A stretch of DNA of 64,000 nucleotides from Methylobacterium phyllostachyos (GCF_900103445.1 NZ_FNHS01000001.1:434001-498000); one strand, 5' to 3'; counted from the stretch's first letter, positions 41,588 through 50,332 are shown. Program-made: numbers and translations. The notes: generated by a model from the sequence alone, not told the origin.

Positions 41588-42562
41588 ATGCACCATTTCC
41601 ACAAAGCGATGCTCGCCGGCTGCGCCGTCGCCCTCGCGCTGTCCTCCGCCGCGCGGGCCGAGGACGCGAAGGGCCCACCCGGCCCGTTCCCACCTTGGCA
41701 GCACGGCGACAACAACGACGCCACGCCCCGCGGTCTGCCGTTCACCGTGCCCGAGGTCGACGTGCTCGCCGACTTCCACGGCAGCCTGGACGACCCGAAG
41801 CTCGTGCTGTTCGTGGGCGGCAACTACTTCTTCGCGATGGCGCCGCTGGTGAAGGCGTTCGAGGCGAGCCACCCGGAGTACAAGGGTCGGATCTTCTGGG
41901 AGACGATCCCGCCGGGCCTGCTCGTCAAGCAGATCGAGGCGGGCGGTACCGTCACGGTCGGCAACATGACTTTCACGGTCAAGCCCGACGCCTATTTCGC
42001 CGGGCTCAAGAAGGTCGAGGCGCTGATCCACGAGGGTAAGCTCGTCGGGCCGGCGGTGCCCTACGTGACCAACACGCTGACCATCATGGTGCCCAAGGAC
42101 AACCCGGCGGGCATGAAGGGTCTGTCTGATCTCGGCAAGCCGGGCATCCGGCTCGCGATGCCCAACCCCGAGTTCGAGGGCATCGCGCGGCAGATCAAGA
42201 TGTCGCTGGCCAAGGCGGGCGGGAAGGATCTGGAGACAGCGGTCTACGACACGAAGGTCAAGGACGGCTCGACGATCCTCACGCATATCCACCATCGCCA
42301 GACGCCGCTGTTCCTGATGCAGGGCCGGGCACAGGCCGGCGTGACGTGGCAGTCCGAGGCGCTGTTCCAGCAGCAGGTCGGCAATCCCATCGGCCACGTC
42401 GACATCCCGGACGCGGACAACGCCACGGCCGTCTACGCCGGTGCCGAAGTGAAGGGAGCGGCCCATCCCGAAGCGGCCAAGGCGTGGCTCGCCTTCATCC
42501 GGTCTCCCGACGCCCTACAGATCTTCGAGCGGTACGGCTTCAAGCCGTACCGCGGCGGTTGA
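41588..42562 (+). CDS. Periplasmic ModA-like solute-binding protein
   Basis: 324 residues: signal peptide (cleavage near ARAED), a linker with HGDNND, then a two-lobed type 2 binding-protein fold (VLFVGGNYFFAMAPLVKAFEA, VPYVTNTLTIMVPKDNPAGMKG, AWLAFIRSPDALQIFERYGFKPY). The pattern is that of the molybdate/tungstate-binding ModA group. No permease or ATPase gene is next to it, so it may be an orphan binding protein, a sensor or a metallochaperone. Molybdenum would make sense for the sulfite dehydrogenases at 55956 and 59073. Ligand uncertain. Confidence 0.75.
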   Translation: MHHFHKAMLAGCAVALALSSAARAEDAKGPPGPFPPWQHGDNNDATPRGLPFTVPEVDVLADFHGSLDDPKLVLFVGGNYFFAMAPLVKAFEASHPEYKGRIFWETIPPGLLVKQIEAGGTVTVGNMTFTVKPDAYFAGLKKVEALIHEGKLVGPAVPYVTNTLTIMVPKDNPAGMKGLSDLGKPGIRLAMPNPEFEGIARQIKMSLAKAGGKDLETAVYDTKVKDGSTILTHIHHRQTPLFLMQGRAQAGVTWQSEALFQQQVGNPIGHVDIPDADNATAVYAGAEVKGAAHPEAAKAWLAFIRSPDALQIFERYGFKPYRGG

Positions 42563-42587
42563 GGAGGCGGCGATGGGAGGCAGGATC

Positions 42588-42878
42588 ATGACCCTGCACC
42601 AGCTTCGCGTCTTCGTTGCGGTGGCCGAGCGGGAGCACCTGACGCAGGCCGCGGCGGCGCTGCACGCGGCACCCTCCGCCGTCAGCGCCTCGATCGCCGC
42701 GTTGGAGACCGAGTACGGGCTGTCGCTGTTCGACCGAGCCGGGCGCGGCCTGCGCCTGACGCCGCACGGCACGGTGATGCTGGAAGAAGCCCGCGGGGTG
42801 CTGACGCGGGCCGACGCCGCTCGGGCGCGTCTCGCGACGCTGCGGGCCGGGACAGGCACAGGCGAGGCGTCGCCGTGA
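42588..42878 (+). CDS. Stand-alone LysR-type HTH protein
   Basis: 96 residues. A complete LysR N-terminal winged helix (LHQLRVFVAVAEREHLTQAA, SAVSASIAALETEYGLSLFDR, LRLTPHGTVML) plus a short linker helix, and then a stop; the 200-residue effector domain is missing. GGAGGCAGGATC before the ATG is a good ribosome site. The downstream 120 bases show no remnant of an effector domain, so this may be a natural short regulator, similar in layout to the DNA-binding half of ModE. It follows the ModA-like gene by 25 bases. Confidence 0.75.
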   Translation: MTLHQLRVFVAVAEREHLTQAAAALHAAPSAVSASIAALETEYGLSLFDRAGRGLRLTPHGTVMLEEARGVLTRADAARARLATLRAGTGTGEASP

Positions 42879-43001
42879 GCGGCACGCCGCGCCCGAGCCG
42901 ACCCGGCGGATCGGCGGTCGTGCGGCAAACCGCAGGTGTACGGCCAGCCCGGACACTACCGGTGCCGCGCGGCGATCACGTTCAGACAGGACCGACAACT
43001 G

Positions 43002-43319
43002 ATGATCGGCACACCGTGCTCGTTCCACCGTGTACGACGGACCTTATGGTTGTCGCTCGCGGCCTCGGCGCTCGCTGTCCCGGTACCGACGATCGCGGCA
43101 CCGGCCTGCTCCCCGGGTTATCGGACGGTGGGGGCGGCCGGCCGGTCGATCCACGCCAGGGCCGACATGGATTGGCGGAGGGAAACCTACGGTCCTACGG
43201 CCCCTCAGGGGGAGTGCCCGCCGGGCCTGAAGCAGGTGGCCGGGACATGCCTTCAAGCGTGTCCGGGGGGCTACGAGGACCGCGGGGCGACTTGTCTCTA
43301 TCGCAACCAGTCGAACTGA
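43002..43319 (+). CDS. Secreted cysteine-rich protein, unknown
   Basis: 105 residues. A signal peptide (WLSLAASALAVPVPTIAAPA) precedes a domain with regularly spaced cysteines (CSPGYRTVG, GECPPGLKQVAGTCLQACPGGYEDRGATC). The repeated C-P-x-G-(Y/L) units suggest a small disulfide-bonded fold. No family recognised. AGGA lies 14 bases before the chosen ATG 43002; an upstream ATG at 42936 would hide the signal peptide. Confidence 0.55.
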   Translation: MIGTPCSFHRVRRTLWLSLAASALAVPVPTIAAPACSPGYRTVGAAGRSIHARADMDWRRETYGPTAPQGECPPGLKQVAGTCLQACPGGYEDRGATCLYRNQSN

Positions 43320-43456
43320 CGCGCGATCGGCCGTCGCTACCGCTGGCGGTGGGATGCAGCGTTCGGATCAAACGAATGGACCGCAACACGGCGAAAGCTC
43401 ACATACACGTGATGACAGGCTGCTCGAATACGTCTGCGTGGTGGGGCTTCGTGGGC

Positions 43457-44146
43457 ATGGGCGGCTGGATGTCTCGCGCAGGCCTCGCACTGACGCTCGC
43501 GCTCCTCGCCCCTGCGCCAGTCTTCGCGGGGGACGATCCGGCTACCGGCGCGACCGTCGCGATGCAGCCCGGTTCTTCCGGACGGCCGGCCTGCGCCGCC
43601 TGCCACAGCGCCGACGGCGCCGGACAGGCGGACGTGGGCATCCCACGGCTGGCCGGACTCCACGCCTCCTACATCGCCGACCAACTCGGCCACTTCGCCA
43701 CGGGGGTACGCGCCAACGCGATCATGGCCCCCTACGCCGCCTCGCTCTCGGCCGATGAGCGCCGGGCCGTCGCTGAGTATTTTGCGGCCCTGCCCATCCC
43801 CGCACCGGTCGATCCGATCCCGGAGCCGGTCGCCAAGCTCGATCGCGGCATGGCCCTGTTCCAGCGCGGGGACGCGCGCACAGGCCTGATCGCTTGTACC
43901 CAGTGCCACGGCCCGAACGGGGTCGGCGTCGGCAGCTTCACGCCGCGGCTGGCCGGCCAGTCCGGCCCCTACATCGCCGAGCAACTCCATCGCTGGCGCG
44001 CGGGCGACATCCGCGATCCGCGCGGCGCCTACATGCGGGCGATCGCCGCCCGCCTGTCCCCGGCCGACATCGAGGCGGTGGCCGCCTACGCGGCCGGCCT
44101 GAAAACGGGCGAGACGATCGAAAACACGGCGGGAGGGAAGCCATGA
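43457..44146 (+). CDS. Diheme cytochrome c (c4-like)
   Basis: 229 residues. A signal peptide (GLALTLALLAPAPVFAGDD) is followed by two cytochrome c domains with CAACHS and CTQCHG heme-binding motifs. The repeated PRLAGLHASYIADQL and PRLAGQSGPYIAEQL are typical of cytochrome c4. It is a periplasmic electron carrier. The frame is open upstream; ATG 43457 or 43469 gives a sensible signal peptide, whereas 43376 would put 30 residues in front of it. The stop overlaps the next gene (ATGA), which encodes another diheme cytochrome, so the two proteins probably exchange electrons. Confidence 0.85.
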   Translation: MGGWMSRAGLALTLALLAPAPVFAGDDPATGATVAMQPGSSGRPACAACHSADGAGQADVGIPRLAGLHASYIADQLGHFATGVRANAIMAPYAASLSADERRAVAEYFAALPIPAPVDPIPEPVAKLDRGMALFQRGDARTGLIACTQCHGPNGVGVGSFTPRLAGQSGPYIAEQLHRWRAGDIRDPRGAYMRAIAARLSPADIEAVAAYAAGLKTGETIENTAGGKP

Positions 44147-45096
44147 GGTTCATGCAAGTGGCCGCGACCGCCTGCGCCGTCTCGGCCCTGGCCGTGGCTG
44201 GGCTGGCCGCGGAGACGGCGTGGTTCCCGCGTGCGGCCGGGGCAACGGAAACGCCGGCGCCCTTCACGCCGCCGGCCGAGGACGCGATTCCCGCCGGCAA
44301 GTTCGGCGACGAAGTCCGGCTGGGCGAGCAGATCTTCCGCGAGCCGGGGGAACACGCGGCCGCCTATGTCGGCAACGACCTGCGCTGCTCGAACTGCCAC
44401 CTCGACGCCGGGCGGCTGGCCGGCTCGGCGCCGATGTGGGCGGCCTACATCTCCTATCCCGCCTACCGGTCCAAGAACGGTCATGTGAACTCGTTCCAGG
44501 AGCGCCTGCAGGGTTGCTTCCGTTACAGCATGAACGGGAAAGTGCCCCCGCTCGGCGACCCGGTGCTCGTCGCCCTGGAGAGCTACTCCTTCTTCCTCGC
44601 CAAAGGCCTGCCGACCGGCGAGAAGCCCGCAGGCCGCGGTTTCCCCGCGCTGCCGAAGCCCGCGCTGGCGCCGGACTACGCCCGCGGCGCGCAGGTCTAT
44701 GCCGAGAACTGCGCCGCCTGCCACGGAGCCGACGGGCTCGGCCAGTCGGCCGACGGCAAGGTTGTGTTCCCGCCGCTCTGGGGTCCGCGCTCCTTCAACT
44801 GGGGCGCCGGCATGGGCTCGATCAAGAACGCCGCCGAGTTCATCCACGCCAACATGCCGCTGGGCATGGGCGGAACGTTGACGCCGCAGCAATCCTGGGA
44901 CGTGGCGACCTACATCGACAGCCAGGTCCGCCCACAGGATCCGCGCTTCACCGGCGACGTGGCCGAGACGCGTGCCAAGTTCCACGACAACCCGAACTCC
45001 ATGTACGGCCGCACGGTCGACGGCGCCGTGCTCGGCGATCCGAAGGTGACGCCCCCGGCTGGCACCGTCCCGGCCTCCAAGGCGGAGCACAAGTGA
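44143..45096 (+). CDS. tsdA: TsdA-like diheme cytochrome c, probable thiosulfate dehydrogenase
   Basis: 317 residues with a signal peptide. Heme motif one is CSNCHLDAGR, heme motif two is CAACHG. Between them lies FQERLQGCFRYSMNGK, matching the TsdA segment R-x-x-x-C-F-x-x-S-M-N-G, where a cysteine serves as the unusual axial ligand of the active-site heme. TsdA couples two thiosulfate molecules to tetrathionate in the periplasm, or runs the reverse. Electrons would pass to the c4-like protein encoded just upstream and then to the ba3 oxidase encoded just downstream. Assignment to thiosulfate rests on motif likeness only. Confidence 0.78.
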   Translation: MRFMQVAATACAVSALAVAGLAAETAWFPRAAGATETPAPFTPPAEDAIPAGKFGDEVRLGEQIFREPGEHAAAYVGNDLRCSNCHLDAGRLAGSAPMWAAYISYPAYRSKNGHVNSFQERLQGCFRYSMNGKVPPLGDPVLVALESYSFFLAKGLPTGEKPAGRGFPALPKPALAPDYARGAQVYAENCAACHGADGLGQSADGKVVFPPLWGPRSFNWGAGMGSIKNAAEFIHANMPLGMGGTLTPQQSWDVATYIDSQVRPQDPRFTGDVAETRAKFHDNPNSMYGRTVDGAVLGDPKVTPPAGTVPASKAEHK

Positions 45097-45251
45097 TGAG
45101 CGGACAGGGTACTCCCCCGTCGCCCGCGGAGGCGTCCGCCCCGACCGAACCCGTGCGGCCGGTCGGCACCTGGGTGGTGGCGGCCTTCCTGGTCGCCTCG
45201 ATCGTCGTCGTCTGGTGCCTGGCGGCGCTGGTCTTCCATACCCGGAGCTGA
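45096..45251 (+). CDS. ba3-type oxidase subunit IIa-like small protein
   Basis: 51 residues: a proline-rich hydrophilic start followed by one helix (WVVAAFLVASIVVVWCLAALVF). Position directly before the subunit II gene and this layout match the small subunit IIa of ba3 oxidases (CbaD). The ATG shares one base with the stop of the TsdA-like gene, so the cytochrome and oxidase genes are translationally linked. Confidence 0.65.
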   Translation: MSGQGTPPSPAEASAPTEPVRPVGTWVVAAFLVASIVVVWCLAALVFHTRS

Positions 45252-45260
45252 GAACCCGCG

Positions 45261-45776
45261 ATGAGCGAGACCGGCGCGTCGTCCGCCTTCGAGGACGCTT
45301 TTCACAAAGCCGCGGAGCGCCACGAGCGCGCTTGGGTTTTCCTGGCCGTCACGATGCTGACCCTGCTGCTCGCCGGCACGATGTTCCTCGTCGTCTACGC
45401 CTACGGGATCGTCGTGCGTACCGACGGCTTCCGCCGCGATCCGGCCGCGCTCGATGCCCCCGAGGGCAGCGTCGTGAAGACCGGTCCGAACGCCTACACC
45501 GTCACCGTGGTCGCCCACCTCTGGCGCTGGAGCCCGAGCCCGCTGCGCATCCCCAAGGGTGCGACCGTCACCTTCCGCGTGACCAGCGCCGACGTGCTGC
45601 ACGGGTTCGCCATCCAGGGTACCACCGTCAACGTCACGGCGGTGCCGGGCATCACCGGCAGCGTCACCTACACCTTCAACCGGCCCGGCACCTTCAACAT
45701 CGTCTGCAACGAGTATTGCGGGCTGGAGCATCAGGGCATGCTCGGGCGCATCGTCGTCACGGGAGACCCGGCATGA
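45261..45776 (+). CDS. cbaB: ba3-type cytochrome c oxidase subunit II
   Basis: 171 residues, the short form with one N-terminal membrane helix (WVFLAVTMLTLLLAGTMFLVV). The cupredoxin domain has the CuA-site ligands: the histidine in ADVLHGFAIQG and the CNEYCGLEHQGM cluster. It takes electrons from cytochrome c and hands them to subunit I. Length and motifs match the B-family (ba3) group rather than the aa3 type. It overlaps the next gene by four bases. Confidence 0.9.
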   Translation: MSETGASSAFEDAFHKAAERHERAWVFLAVTMLTLLLAGTMFLVVYAYGIVVRTDGFRRDPAALDAPEGSVVKTGPNAYTVTVVAHLWRWSPSPLRIPKGATVTFRVTSADVLHGFAIQGTTVNVTAVPGITGSVTYTFNRPGTFNIVCNEYCGLEHQGMLGRIVVTGDPA

Positions 45777-47524
45777 CCGCCACCGCGATCCCCGGCACGC
45801 TGCCGGTTTCCGTCGCCGCACCCGCTGACGTCCTGGCGCCGCAGCGGCGCACGATGCTGGCCTTCCTGGTCTGGGGCTTCTCGGCCCTGATGATCGGGGC
45901 GATGATCGGCCCGCTCCAGGCGCTCAACTACGGCGGCGTCAACGCCTACCCGGCCCTCACGCCGATCCTGAAGTCCTACTATCAGGGCCTGACCATCCAC
46001 GGCGTGCTCAACGCCTACATCTTCACGTTCTTCGTGACCTGCGGCCTGCTGGTCTACCTCCCGGCGCGCGAACTCGGGCTCGCGCCGAGCATGGCGCTGT
46101 GGCGCGGCTGCTTCGCGACGATGGCGCTCGGCACGCTGATGCTGCTGCTCGCCATGTTCGACAACTCGTCGAGCGTGCTGTGGACGTTCTATCCGCCGCT
46201 CAAGGGCAGCGCGTGGTTCTACCTCGGCATGACGCTGGTCGTCCTCGGCAGCCTGATGCCGCTGCCGATCCTCCTCGACCTACGCGCCCGCTGGAAGGCG
46301 CGCCGGCCCGGCGAGGTCACGCCGCTCGTCACCTACATGAGCCTGACGACCATGCTGATGTGGGCGCTGGCCGGGGGCGGCGCGCTGATCGAGCTCGTCG
46401 TCCAGCTCAACCCGTGGGCGCTGGGGCTGACCGATACGGTCGACCCGATCGTGGCCCGCACCCTGTTCTGGTGGACCGGACACCCGATCGTCTATTTCTG
46501 GCTGATGCCCGCCTACGTGAGCTGGTACGGGCTGCTCTCGAAGCAGATCGGCGGCAAGCTCGTGTCCGACCCGATGGCGCGGCTGACCTTCGCTCTGCTG
46601 CTCGTGTTCTCCTTGCCGGTCGGCAGCCACCATCAGTTCACCGATCCCGGCTTCTCGCCGGTCTGGCGCGGCATTCTCACCGCGCTCACCCTGTCGGTGG
46701 CGCTGCCGAGCTTGGTCACCGCCTTCACCATCGGGCTCAGCCTCGAATACGCCGGGCGACTGCGCGGCGGCCGGGGCTGGCTCGGCTGGTTCACCGCTCT
46801 GCCCTGGCGCGACCCCAGTGTCGCCGCGCAGGTGCTGGCGATGCTCACCTTCATCTTCGGCGGGGCCGGCGGCATCGTGAACGGCAGCTGGGAGCTCAAC
46901 AACATCGTCCACAACACCACGTGGGTGCCGGGCCACTTCCACATCACGGTCGGGACCGCCTCGGCGCTGACCTTCATGGGCGTGGCATTCTGGATGCTGC
47001 CGCATCTCACCGGACGCGCGCTCCTCAGTCGGCGGCTGGCGCTCGCGGCCGCGTGGCTGTGGTTTACCGGGATGTCGGTGTTCGCCCTCGGCATGCACTG
47101 GGCGGGCCTCTTCGGCGTGCCGCGCCGGGCCTGGGTGTCGATGCTGCCGCGCTCGGTCTACGACCGGGTCTACGGCGACGCCCATCTCGCCCTGATCCTC
47201 GTGGCGGTGGGCGGCTGCATCCTGTGGCTCGCGACGATCGCCTTCTACACGGTCTTCCTCGGCAGCCTCGGCACGCGCCGCCTCGACCGGCGCCCGGCGA
47301 TCCCCTTCGCCCAGGCCTTCGGCGGCCGCGAGAGCTACGCCCTCGACGGCGGCGAGCCGGTCGGCATCGTCGCCCATCAGGAAGCCTCGAAGCTCGCCCG
47401 CGCCCTGGAGCATCTCGGGCTCATCACCGCCTTCACCGCGCTCGCCACCGCCGCGGCCTATGTGCCGATCTTCTGGCCATTCCTGCGGAACGTCACCGCC
47501 GCCCGCGGGTGGGTCGTCTGGTGA
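45773..47524 (+). CDS. cbaA: ba3-type cytochrome c oxidase subunit I
   Basis: 583 residues with about 13 membrane helices. Heme-copper ligands: LTIHGVLNAYIFTFF (low-spin heme histidine), WWTGHPIVYFWLMPAYVSWYG (CuB histidine and tyrosine), VGSHHQFTDPG (CuB histidines) and WVPGHFHITVG (heme histidines). The H-P-x-V-Y form and the lack of D-channel motifs put it in the B family, which works well at low oxygen. The SCO gene starts inside its stop codon (GTGA). Confidence 0.93.
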   Translation: MTATAIPGTLPVSVAAPADVLAPQRRTMLAFLVWGFSALMIGAMIGPLQALNYGGVNAYPALTPILKSYYQGLTIHGVLNAYIFTFFVTCGLLVYLPARELGLAPSMALWRGCFATMALGTLMLLLAMFDNSSSVLWTFYPPLKGSAWFYLGMTLVVLGSLMPLPILLDLRARWKARRPGEVTPLVTYMSLTTMLMWALAGGGALIELVVQLNPWALGLTDTVDPIVARTLFWWTGHPIVYFWLMPAYVSWYGLLSKQIGGKLVSDPMARLTFALLLVFSLPVGSHHQFTDPGFSPVWRGILTALTLSVALPSLVTAFTIGLSLEYAGRLRGGRGWLGWFTALPWRDPSVAAQVLAMLTFIFGGAGGIVNGSWELNNIVHNTTWVPGHFHITVGTASALTFMGVAFWMLPHLTGRALLSRRLALAAAWLWFTGMSVFALGMHWAGLFGVPRRAWVSMLPRSVYDRVYGDAHLALILVAVGGCILWLATIAFYTVFLGSLGTRRLDRRPAIPFAQAFGGRESYALDGGEPVGIVAHQEASKLARALEHLGLITAFTALATAAAYVPIFWPFLRNVTAARGWVVW

Positions 47525-48138
47525 GAGGTGCCGGCATCACGCGACGGGCGGTCCTGAGCGCCCTGCCGCCTGTCGCGCTCATCACGCTGTCGCCCGTCGC
47601 GCTGCGGTGGGGACGCTCCGGCGGCGCGCTCATCGGTACGCCGGTCCCCGCCGGTCCGACGCCGCCGCTCGCCTTATCGAAGACCGATGGCCGGCCGTTC
47701 GACCTCGCCGCCGAGCACGGTCGCCTGGTCCTGGTCTATTTCGGCTACACGCGCTGCCCGGACGTGTGCCCGACGACGCTGGCCGACGTGGCGGCCGCGC
47801 TCGCCCACCTGAGCGCCGGAGAGGCCGCCAGGGTGCGTGTAGCCTTCGTGAGCCTCGACCCCGCGGCGGATCCGGCCGCGACGTTGCAAGGCTACCTCGG
47901 AAGCTTCGGTCCCAGCCCGCCCTTCGTCGGCTTGACCGGCTCGCCCACGGCGGTCGCGCGGGCCGCCGCTGCATGGGGCGTCACGTGGCGGAAGGCAAAA
48001 GGTGGCTTCTTCGACCATAGCTCATTCGTGACGGCGGTCGATCCGGGCGGAATTCGCCGCCTCCGCTACGGATACGCGCAAACCCAGGATCCGATCGCGC
48101 TCGCTCACGATCTCAGCGTCCTTCTACACGATGCCTGA
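47521..48138 (+). CDS. SCO1/SenC copper chaperone
   Basis: 205 residues. An N-terminal membrane or signal helix is followed by a thioredoxin-like domain with the copper-binding CPDVC motif (YFGYTRCPDVCPTTLAD) and the distant histidine in FFDHSSFV. It delivers copper to the CuA site of subunit II. The start is GTG 47521, overlapping the subunit I stop. Standard partner of oxidase operons. Confidence 0.92.
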   Translation: MRGAGITRRAVLSALPPVALITLSPVALRWGRSGGALIGTPVPAGPTPPLALSKTDGRPFDLAAEHGRLVLVYFGYTRCPDVCPTTLADVAAALAHLSAGEAARVRVAFVSLDPAADPAATLQGYLGSFGPSPPFVGLTGSPTAVARAAAAWGVTWRKAKGGFFDHSSFVTAVDPGGIRRLRYGYAQTQDPIALAHDLSVLLHDA

Positions 48139-48769
48139 GCGAGCGCTTCCTTCCCTCCGCCGCGCGGCCGGTGCCACGGGCATCGTCGTGACGGTGGTGG
48201 CCAGCCTCGGTCTACGCGACCCGCTGGCCTCGATGGCGAGCTACACCGCCGCTCTGATGGCGCTCAACCAGATCGCTCCCCCACTCCTTCTCCTCGCCCT
48301 CGACCGCCCGGGACCGCGCGCGGCGAGATTTTTCGCCGCGACGCTGGATCCGATCCTGGCGTTTACGGCCTTCTGCACCCTGAGCGTCGCGGTCAGCCTG
48401 CCCGGCATCTTCGAACCGACGCTGGCCAACGCGCTGTACGCGGCCCCGCTCGGGCTGCTCGAACTCGGGACCGGCCTCATGATGTGGGCGCAGGCGATGC
48501 CTGCGACGCGTCAGGTCCACTCGGCCTGGCGGGTGGCGTTGCTCCTCTGGGTCGCGAGCGTCCCGATGACCACGGTCGCCGTCGTGTGGATGCTCAGCCC
48601 CGACGTCCTCTACACGCCCTATCTCGACGTCATCTGTCGATGGAACGTGCCGCCGCTCGTCGACCAGAAATGGGCGGGGTTCGTGATGTTCGCAGCTGGC
48701 ATGCCGATGCAACTCGCAGCCGTCTGGCTTTTGCTGGGCCTGTCAGGGGCGCAACGCGATGCCGCCTGA
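48131..48769 (+). CDS. CtaG-like cytochrome c oxidase assembly membrane protein
   Basis: 212 residues and about six hydrophobic helices. The pattern (SYTAALMALNQIAPPLLLLA, FEPTLANALYAAPLGLLELGTGLMMWAQ, VDQKWAGFVMFAAGMPMQLAAV) resembles the caa3_CtaG family of oxidase assembly factors. The gene overlaps the SCO gene by eight bases and the next gene by eleven, so it belongs to the operon. Copper insertion at CuB is the assumed role. Confidence 0.7.
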   Translation: MPERALPSLRRAAGATGIVVTVVASLGLRDPLASMASYTAALMALNQIAPPLLLLALDRPGPRAARFFAATLDPILAFTAFCTLSVAVSLPGIFEPTLANALYAAPLGLLELGTGLMMWAQAMPATRQVHSAWRVALLLWVASVPMTTVAVVWMLSPDVLYTPYLDVICRWNVPPLVDQKWAGFVMFAAGMPMQLAAVWLLLGLSGAQRDAA

Positions 48770-49466
48770 GCCCGCATCCGAGTCACCCCCCACCTTGCGT
48801 GGGATCGACTGGCTCGCCGCCCTGCTGGCCGGCATCGCCGGCGCGACGGATGCCACCGGCATCCTCGCCTTCGGCCGCTACACGGCGCACATGTCGGGCA
48901 CGACCTCGCAGACCGTCGCGCACGCCCTCTCGAGCATGGGCCCGGTGGTACTTGGCATCCTCGCGATCCTGTGCTTCGTCGTCGGCGCCGCGCTGTGCGG
49001 CTTCGTGGCCGAGGCGTTCGCCGCGCGGGCGGCCCGGCGGACTCTGGCGGGCCTGCTCGCGGTCGAAGGGCTGCTGCTCGCCCTGGCCGCGACGCTGCTG
49101 ACCGCCGCACCGGAACCGATCCTCGCTCTGGCGCCGATGGCCTTCGCGATGGGCCTCCAGAACGCGACGAGTTCGCGCCTACTCGGACCGACGATCCGCA
49201 CGACCCACGTCACCGGGACTCTGACCGACCTCGGTGACGCGCTCGGCGCCCTGGCGCGGCGCGCCCCTGGGCGGCGCGCGGCGCTCACGGACGTGGCGGC
49301 GCGCAAGGGCCTGCTGTTCTGCGCCTTCGCGGGCGGCGGGGCGTTGGGCGGAGGCGGATACGTCTGGGTCGGCTCGTACAGCCTCTTCGCCGCTGCGGCC
49401 CTTCTCGGCCTCGCCGCTGTCGTCCTCGCGCGGTCCGGCCGCGCAGGGATGGCGACGCGGCCCTGA
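48759..49466 (+). CDS. DUF1275 (YoaK-like) membrane protein
   Basis: 235 residues, six helices. Family motifs: DATGILAFGRYTAHMSGTTSQ near the start and FAMGLQNATSSRLLGPTIRTTHVTGTLTDLG in the middle. The function of DUF1275 is unknown, although members are often found with transporters and stress genes. It overlaps the CtaG-like gene and is the last gene of the plus-strand block. The convergent pyrophosphatase gene follows after 14 bases. Confidence 0.85.
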   Translation: MPPEPASESPPTLRGIDWLAALLAGIAGATDATGILAFGRYTAHMSGTTSQTVAHALSSMGPVVLGILAILCFVVGAALCGFVAEAFAARAARRTLAGLLAVEGLLLALAATLLTAAPEPILALAPMAFAMGLQNATSSRLLGPTIRTTHVTGTLTDLGDALGALARRAPGRRAALTDVAARKGLLFCAFAGGGALGGGGYVWVGSYSLFAAAALLGLAAVVLARSGRAGMATRP

Positions 49467-49480
49467 CCGGTCCTGCGTCG

Positions 49481-50029
49481 TCAGGCCGATCCCACCGGAG
49501 CGGGATTGCTGGCGCGCTCGATCGCCTCGCGGATCATCCTGCGGGCGGCCGCAGGGCCGTCCCAGCCCAGGATCCGCGCCCACTTGCCGGACTCCAGGTC
49601 CTTGTAGTGCTCGAAGAAGTGCTGGATCTGCTGGCGCGTGATCTCCGGCAGGTCGGTGTGGTCGCGCACGGCATCGTAGCGGCGGGTCAGGCGCGCGGCC
49701 GGCACGGCGACGATCTTCTCGTCCGTGCCGTGCTCGTCCTGCATCAGCAGGACGCCGATCGGCCGCGCGTGCAGCACCGCGCCGGGCAGAATGGTGCGCG
49801 TGTTGGCCACGAGCACGTCGCAGGGGTCGCCGTCCTCGGACAAGGTGTTGGGGATGAAGCCGTAATTGCCAGGGTAGCGCATCGGCGTGTGCGGGAACCG
49901 ATCGACGAATAGGGCGCCGGCCGCCTTGTCCATCTCGTACTTGATCGGCTCGCCGCCGACCGGGACCTCGATCACGACGTTCACCTCGTCGAGGGCCTCA
50001 TCGCCGGCTGGTATCGCTGAAAGATTCAT
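49481..50029 (-). CDS. ppa: Inorganic pyrophosphatase (family I), riboswitch-linked
   Basis: 182 residues, the standard family I length. Active-site features: [20 protein letters not shown] and the aspartate signature DGDPCDVLV (leucine is usual where cysteine stands), then the lysine/tyrosine region [14 protein letters not shown]. It hydrolyses PPi with magnesium in the cytoplasm. Family I enzymes are strongly inhibited by fluoride. A fluoride aptamer on the minus strand (50182-50132) leads this gene, so it is probably an extra copy made under fluoride stress. Confidence 0.93.
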   Translation of the reverse strand: MNLSAIPAGDEALDEVNVVIEVPVGGEPIKYEMDKAAGALFVDRFPHTPMRYPGNYGFIPNTLSEDGDPCDVLVANTRTILPGAVLHARPIGVLLMQDEHGTDEKIVAVPAARLTRRYDAVRDHTDLPEITRQQIQHFFEHYKDLESGKWARILGWDGPAAARRMIREAIERASNPAPVGSA

Positions 50030-50131
50030 CGTCCATCACTCTCGTAGTCGTGCCCGAGGCGGACGGCCGGTGGGGGGTCATGGCGGAGGCAATCCAGCCC
50101 AGGCACGACGATCCCCCGTCGGTCGCGACGC

Positions 50132-50182
50132 GGTAGGAGTCATCAGCCTCGGGGGCGGTTGCGGGGAACTCCATCCCCACAT
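50132..50182 (-). promoter_or_regulatory. Fluoride riboswitch leading ppa
   Basis: Read on the minus strand: GTGGGGATGGAGTTCCCC, GCAACCGCC, CCCGAGG, then CTGATGACTCCTACC ending at 50132. All consensus blocks of the crcB motif are present and in order. A possible switching partner is CGGGGG further 3', which can pair with CCCCCG of the aptamer. The 100 bases between it and the ppa start at 50029 form the rest of the leader. Confidence 0.88.
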
Positions 50183-50332
50183 ACCGAAGTGGGGTGGCGG
50201 GCGCGGCCGTCAAGCCTCGCGCGATCGATCGCCCACCACGAACGAAGCGTGCGCGCGACGGCGTTGGACGGTCGCGAGCGCCCGTGCCAGATCGTACCGG
50301 TGCCACTGCGATCCCGAAGGTTGAGCGAGCCG

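Noticed and set aside
43376..43456. Earlier start for the c4-like cytochrome
   Set aside because: It would put about 27 residues, including WW and cysteine, before a good signal peptide; a start at 43457 or 43469 fits export better.
46280..47413. Long minus-strand open frame opposite the ba3 subunit I gene
   Set aside because: Low-complexity Arg/Gly/Glu-rich translation without motifs; the plus-strand oxidase is unambiguous.
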